This document shows positions 58,863-64,000 of a stretch of 64,000 bases of DNA, in pieces. The position numbers were made by a program, and so were the translations under genes. The notes under the pieces are model-generated. The model ran no database searches. It was given only the letters and a program-made list of their open reading frames with translations, and had not been told where the DNA came from. The stretch spans positions 436,501 through 500,500 of the forward strand of contig NC_134367.1 of the NCBI RefSeq assembly GCF_035582795.1, written 5' to 3'. The stretch is from Mycteria americana (Eukaryota > Chordata > Aves > Ciconiiformes > Ciconiidae). Numbering within the stretch: position 1 is the first letter of the stretch; each line of letters opens with the position of its first letter.

Positions 58863-60987
58863 CTAGTACTCGTCCTGGTCCTCTGGCTGCTGCTCCTCCA
58901 GCTCGTCGTCCTCCGGCGGGGCGAAGCCCTCCTGGCGGGGAGGGGGGCACGGGCGGCCGTCAGCCTGGGGGGCACGTGGGGTGGGGGCTCCCGCTCCCAG
59001 CGGCTCCCGCCGCGTCCCCACGGCCCCTCCCGGCACGGCGCGAGGGCCTCGGCAAAGCCCAAACCCCCTCCCCCCCGGGCACCCGGGGAGCGAACGAGGC
59101 CGGAGACCGGGAGGAGCTGCGGGAAAGGGGGTCTCGACCCAGGGAAGCCCGGAGAGCAGGATGGAGGCTGGGGGTCCCGGGGGGGGGCAGCGGTGCCCAG
59201 CCCTCACCTCCGTGGCGTAGAGGACGCTGACGATACCGGTGATGATGGGGCTGTTCTCGTTCTCGTGCTCCTGGCAGATCAGCTCGATGTCCCGCAGTTT
59301 GCTGAAGTAGAAATCCCGCTCCTTCTCCAGCCCGTCCACCGTCAGCTTCAGGTCCATCAGCTGCAGGGGGGCCGGAGCCTTCAGCCCGAGGCCGGGAGGG
59401 GGCCGATCCCCTGTGGCCGGGGGGGGGGCTCGGCACCATCCCCTCCCTCCCACGCCGGGGCGTCCCCCGGCCCTGCCTACCTGCTGGTTGAGCTCCAGGA
59501 TCTGCGCGTCGGCCTCGGTGCCCCCGTTGCGGGCCGCGGGGGAGTTTTTCCGGAGGATGCTGCTGGGGACGTTGCTGAGGCGGGCCGGGTTTGGCGTGCT
59601 CTTGGGGCCGGTGGGAGAGGTCCTCTGGGGGACTTGACAGCAGACGGGGACCAACAGGTTAATGCCGGCCCAGGGGGCTGCTGGCGGGGACCCCCCCCTG
59701 CATCGTGCGGGGCGGCAGGGGCCAGGAGGCAGCAGCGGGCAGCAAGGGCAGGCAGAGCGCTCGGGGGCTGAGCCGCGACTCCGGGCTGTCCTGCCCTGAG
59801 CCTCCCCCCTGCCTCAGTTTCCCCTGGCAGATCTCGCCCCCAGCCCCCCTCAAGGGGTGCTTGCGGCCTGGCCGGGGTTTGCTGCGGGACAGGGGGGTCC
59901 AGCCCTCGAGCTGCTCCCGCGGGGCCGGCACAGGGAGCCCACGATGCCCATGGAGCATCGCCCGCGGCCGGGAGCAGCCTGGCTGCACGGCGGCACTGGG
60001 GCACCGTGGCGGCACGGCACGGGGGGATGGCAGCCACGGAGGGGGCCGGGGGGGGGGGGGACAAACCGCCCCCAGACCCAGGGCGAGCAGGAAGATGGAG
60101 GCAGCCGAGCCCTGCCCGGCTCCCCGCGCGTCCCTCCGCCGTCCCCTCCGCCCCGGGTGTCCCTGCAGACCCGCTCGGCCCCCCCGGTCGCAGGCAGGCA
60201 GGCAGCAGAGCGGGGCGCAGGCAGGGGCGGCAGGGCGGGGGCGTGGGGGGGGACGCCTGGCCGCGGCCAGAGCGACGTGGGGTGCAGGAGGCCGGGCGGG
60301 AGGGCGGGGGGCAGCGCTCGCCGGGGGACCCGGACATTACCTGCAGTGCCAATGGGTTTCTTGGGTTTGTTGAAGATGTGATCACCTGGGTTTGGGGGGG
60401 GCGCGACGTCCTGGCCCTGCCGCGCCAGCAGCGGGTTGTACTCCTTCCCGTCGTAGTTGGCGTCGAAGAACTTCTTAAACCACTGGATGAACTCGAAGTT
60501 GTCCTGGAACTTGCCCTTCACCAGCCTCTCCACCGCGATGATCTGGGGGGGGGACACAGAGGGGCTGGCGGGGCTGCCCTCCGGCACGGCCCCCGCCCCA
60601 CCGCAGCCCCCCGCCCATGGACCTACCTTGTCCACTCCCATCTTCTTGAAGGCGGCCTGCAGCACCTTGAAGTTGTGGATGTACTCGTGCTCCAGCTTGG
60701 CCTGGAACTTCACCTTCCGCAGGTGGACGCAGCCGGGGAACAGCATGTCCATGAACTGGCAGTAGGCAGCCCCTGCGCCGGACCCACACCGCGGCGTCAG
60801 GGGGGGGGACGGCGGCACCCCCCACCCCCCCCGTGTCCGCCCACCCCCCCGGGACCCGCACCCCACCTGAGCAGAGCTGCTCGATCTTGGTGTAGTTGAG
60901 CTGGAGGGAGTCGTTGACCCAGGCGAGCATGTCATGGCGGCTCAGGTTCTCGCTGGTCACCGACGTCGAGTACACATTGACGGCCAT
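58863..60987 (-). CDS. MAPRE3: EB3, microtubule plus-end-binding protein (MAPRE3)
   Basis: Coding exons: 60867-60987, 60627-60772, 60341-60542, 59481-59632, 59208-59360 and 58863-58931 (280 aa; human 281). The N-terminal calponin-homology domain (about 14-116) binds the growing microtubule lattice and includes [35 protein letters not shown] and [17 protein letters not shown] Ser/Pro-rich linker ([11 protein letters not shown]) follows. The EB-homology coiled coil (about 190-255) carries [20 protein letters not shown] and [10 protein letters not shown] and dimerises to bind SxIP partners. The acidic tail ends EDQDEY for CAP-Gly domains. The EB3-specific [17 protein letters not shown] and VNVYSTS favour MAPRE3 over MAPRE1 or MAPRE2. 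The ATG exon begins at an acceptor near 60994, so non-coding 5' exons lie further right. Confidence 0.97.
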
Positions 60988-60994
60988 GCCCCAG

Positions 60995-63900
60995 CTGCCG
61001 AGAGACGGGCGTCACGCCGGCACCGCCACCCCGGCGTGCCCCCCGCCTCGGTGCTGTGCCCCCCCAGCCCAGCCCCGCTCCGTGCCGGGGGCGGCGGGGA
61101 CGTGGGGTGCCCGTCCCACCCGGGCTCCAGCACCGGGGGACACCGGGGCCGGGCTGCCACGGCGCAGCCCGCGGGGCCCCCACCCCAGCTGCACCCCCCG
61201 GTACGGTGGGAGCACAGCAGGACACGGATGCGGTGCAGGATGCGGCTCCGGGGCAGGGGGTCCCAGGGGGACGCGGGCACCGCCGAGGGCACTGCCCCCG
61301 TGCCGGGGCGCAGCTCCGTCCCTGCGCGTGGCCACGGGGCTCCCGGGGGCCGGGGGCCGCTGCCGGCCCATAAGCAGCTTATGGCCCCCCCGTTCCAGCC
61401 CTCGCTGGCTGCCTAATCTGCCGGCGCCGGGATCGGGGTCCATTAGAGCAGGGCTTAGAGGGGCAACATCTGCCGGCAGGCACGGCCGCAAACCCGCTCC
61501 CAGATGGCGGAGGGCTCTGGCCGGGCACCGTGGGAGCGGAGAGCCCACAGCCACGGCCCGGCACGGCAGAGCGCCGGGGAGCCGTGCCGCAGAGCTGGGG
61601 GGGTGCGGGGGGACGGGGCGCCGAGGCACCGTCCCACCGGCTCCCGCCAAACGCTTTAGAGCAGGGACCGTCCCCGCTGCAAGAGCAGGGTCCTGTCTCC
61701 CCGAGAGCGGGGGTCCCCGTCCCCGCTGCCCCCGTGCCCCCCCGCACGGCGGCGGCAGCAGCAGCAGCAGCAGCAGCGTTAATCTGCTTCCCCTCTCCCC
61801 GGCGAAGGCGTGCGGGGCTCAGGCCCAGCTGCCAGCGGGGGGCTCGGGGGGGCGGCCCCCCCTCACCCCCCCTCACCCCCCCCAGCCCCGCAATCCTGCT
61901 GCCACAGCCCAGGGTGCCTGCGGGTGGGCGAGGGGGGCACTGCCCGCCCTGGGCCTGGCGGGGGGACACCCCCACGCAGGACCCCCTGTCCCCCAGCAGA
62001 CGGGGGCCGCGGGTGCAATGGCGGGGTGGTGGCCGTGGGGTGCTGCCACCTCCCTGCGTGCCCGCTTGCAAGGGGGGGAAGGTGCCGGCAGCCGCAGCCC
62101 CCCCACTCGCGGCCCTCGGCACCACCGTGACTCAGCACCGCTGATGCCGGCCCCGGCGCAGCCAGACGCCATGGCCGGTTGAACCGCCGCCGGCAGCTGA
62201 GCCGGCCCATCCCCCCGCCGGGGCCGGGACCCCCAGCACCCCGTCCCATCCCGCCCCGCGCAGGGCCGTGTCGCCAGCACGCAGCCGGGGCTGTCGGTAT
62301 TTTTATCCGCCAGAGCAGCTGGAAACAAGGCCCCCGCAGCCGCCGCCAGCCCCCGGCGCAGCGTGGTGGGCACCATCCACTGCCTGGTGGCCAGCGAGGA
62401 CCAAAGCCACCCATCGTGGCTAATGCCGCCCGGTGCTGGCTGGGGTGCGGGCAGGGGTCCCCTCCCTCCGGCAGCACCGAGCTGAGTCATGCGCGGCACA
62501 GAGCCAGAGCCACGCGCACTGCGGTGCGGCCGCCGCGGTGCAGCCGGGAAAGCAGCAGCGCTCGCCCGCTGCCGGAGCGGGCAGGGGGCTGGTAGGAGGG
62601 GGGGCTGCTGCGGGGCAGGGGGCTGCCTGCCCACCCCGGCCAGGAGCCAGCGGCCGGCTGACACCCCCCTCCATCGCCGTCCTTTCCCAAAATAGCCGGG
62701 AGCGGGTGCCAGCGCCCTGCAGACGCGGCAGAGCCGGAGCAGGGCTGGGTGCCGGAGCCGGCCACCGCAACGAGCCATGGGGCCAGGGCTCATGCCGCGG
62801 GAGCAGGGGGATGCGCGGTGCCGGGACCCGGCACGGCAGCCGGCGGCTCTCCTGCCTCTCCCGGCACCCTGCCCGTGGGGCGCACGCCGTGGGACGGGGC
62901 AGGTCCAACGCAGCTGTAGCCATCGTGGCAGGGGAAACTGCCCCAGCCCCACGCCCGGGACCCCCACAGCACCCAGCCCCAGCGCGCAGCCCTCCTCCAC
63001 GCCTGCCCCGGGGGTGCCCCCTCCAAATCGGCCTGGTGGGGGGACAGGATGGGGGCACGGGGGTGCCTGGTGCACCCCAGCCCCTTGAGAAGCGGAGGGG
63101 GCATGGGAACGCACCGGGGTTCACCGCCGGCTCAGGCGAACAGCCCCAGCAGGAGCCCTCCCGGCACAGGGAGCTGCCATGCTGCCGGCACCCCAGACCC
63201 AGCACCCGCTGCCTGTGCCGGGATGGGCGAGCCCCCCAAGCGAGCCCCCCAGCACAGGGGCCGGGTCTGCGGGGACCCTCCCCACACCGCAGCCGGGGTG
63301 GCCGAGCAGGCAGCCCCCCCCAGGGACGCTCCCCGGGCAGGCGAAGCGGCGCAGAGGACCCCCTCCCCACGCAGCTCCGGGCACGGTGCAGCCCCCGATG
63401 CCGTCCCCAGCACCGGCACCGGCGGGGCGCAGCCCCGGCAGAAACCTCAGCCGCTCCCGAGCGAGGGCTGAACCCGGCACCTTCCTCATCATCTCGCCCC
63501 GGTACGGAACCGGCAAACGAAGGGCGGGGGCCAAGCAGGAGGGAGCAGCCCCACGCAGCTCCCCCGGGCAGCCGACGCACCCGCGCCCCCACCCCTCGCC
63601 ACCCGGCATTTCCACGGCGCTTCACGGCAGGCTGCCGGCGTCGGTGCCCCACGCCTCGCTGCGGCCACGGCTTCCCCTTTGCCGAAGCAAGCCGAGGCCC
63701 GTGCCGGCAGCCTCAGGGACGGGTTTCACAGCGGGATGAATTCAGGTGTCACCGTGCCAGCCGCTCCCCGGCGTACCGCCGCCAGCCGCACCCTGACTCC
63801 CGCGCACGCCGCTGACCGTGCAAGCCTGGCAGGGAGCATCTTGACTCCGCTCCGGCACGCGGCATCGCCGAGCACCGGCACGGCACAGCCCCAAGCGGCC

Positions 63901-64000
63901 AGCGGTGAGGCGGGGCAGCCGGAGCTGCGAGGGGACACTGGCTGGGGCACGCGGTGCCACCCAGCTCATTTCCACCCTCTGAAACTCCGCACCGGGCTTC
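60995..64000. other. upstream/5' intron region of MAPRE3, no gene recognised
   Basis: GC-rich non-coding DNA. In other vertebrates MAPRE3 has a 5' non-coding exon far upstream, so this is most likely its first intron. Long open frames occur on both strands because stop codons are rare at this GC content. None has domain motifs or good splice patterns. Confidence 0.55.
61756..61776. repeat. (CAG)7 trinucleotide repeat
   Basis: Seven perfect CAG units in the presumed MAPRE3 5' intron, preceded by GGC units. Non-coding as far as can be seen. Confidence 0.8.

Noticed and set aside
62400-63980. Long overlapping frames on both strands at the right edge
   Set aside because: Stop codons are rare at this GC content. 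No motif, splice structure or preferred frame was seen, and the MAPRE3 5' intron is a sufficient explanation.

Overview
This window reads as host nuclear DNA from a bird, or less likely another sauropsid. The genes are intron-rich vertebrate genes with short introns and very high GC. The only recognisable transposons are CR1 LINEs, with the bird-type CR1 end (guided by TTTTCCAACCT and a TTCTRTGAT tail). The setting resembles a GC-rich avian microchromosome or chromosome end. The species cannot be told from the sequence.

Layout, left to right: (1) 436-2326 (+), the catalytic half of a cGMP-dependent-protein-kinase-like gene, cut by the left edge; (2) 2755-10726 (-), EMILIN1 (7 coding exons, 981 aa); (3) 10.7-13.8 kb, an intergenic stretch full of minisatellites and cAMP-response elements; (4) 14069-14182 (+), OST4 (37 aa); (5) 14684-36401 (-), AGBL5/CCP5 (16 coding exons, about 936 aa), whose introns hold three CR1 fragments; (6) 36.64-38.42 kb, a 1.8-kb CA/TG-type tandem repeat; (7) 38827-53832 (-), TMEM214 (17 coding exons, 688 aa); (8) 54.4-57.5 kb, three U1 snRNA genes in duplicated, partly inverted blocks; (9) 58863-60987 (-), MAPRE3/EB3 (6 coding exons, 280 aa), followed by about 3 kb of its upstream non-coding DNA.

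The order and relative orientation MAPRE3-TMEM214-AGBL5-OST4-EMILIN1 is, from memory, the same as human 2p23.3. Beyond EMILIN1, human has KHK, whereas this window has a third-type PKG kinase tail-to-tail with EMILIN1. The genes do not form one pathway. They are a matrix glycoprotein (EMILIN1), an N-glycosylation subunit (OST4), a tubulin deglutamylase (AGBL5), an ER membrane protein (TMEM214), a microtubule plus-end protein (MAPRE3) and spliceosomal RNA genes (U1). AGBL5 and MAPRE3 both act on microtubules.

Exon boundaries were set by hand from GT/AG sites, reading-phase agreement and homology recalled from memory. All exon phases close within each gene, and every predicted CDS ends in a stop codon with a total length divisible by three. 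The last six AGBL5 exons are less conserved and less certain. No prokaryotic, CRISPR or retroviral feature was seen.
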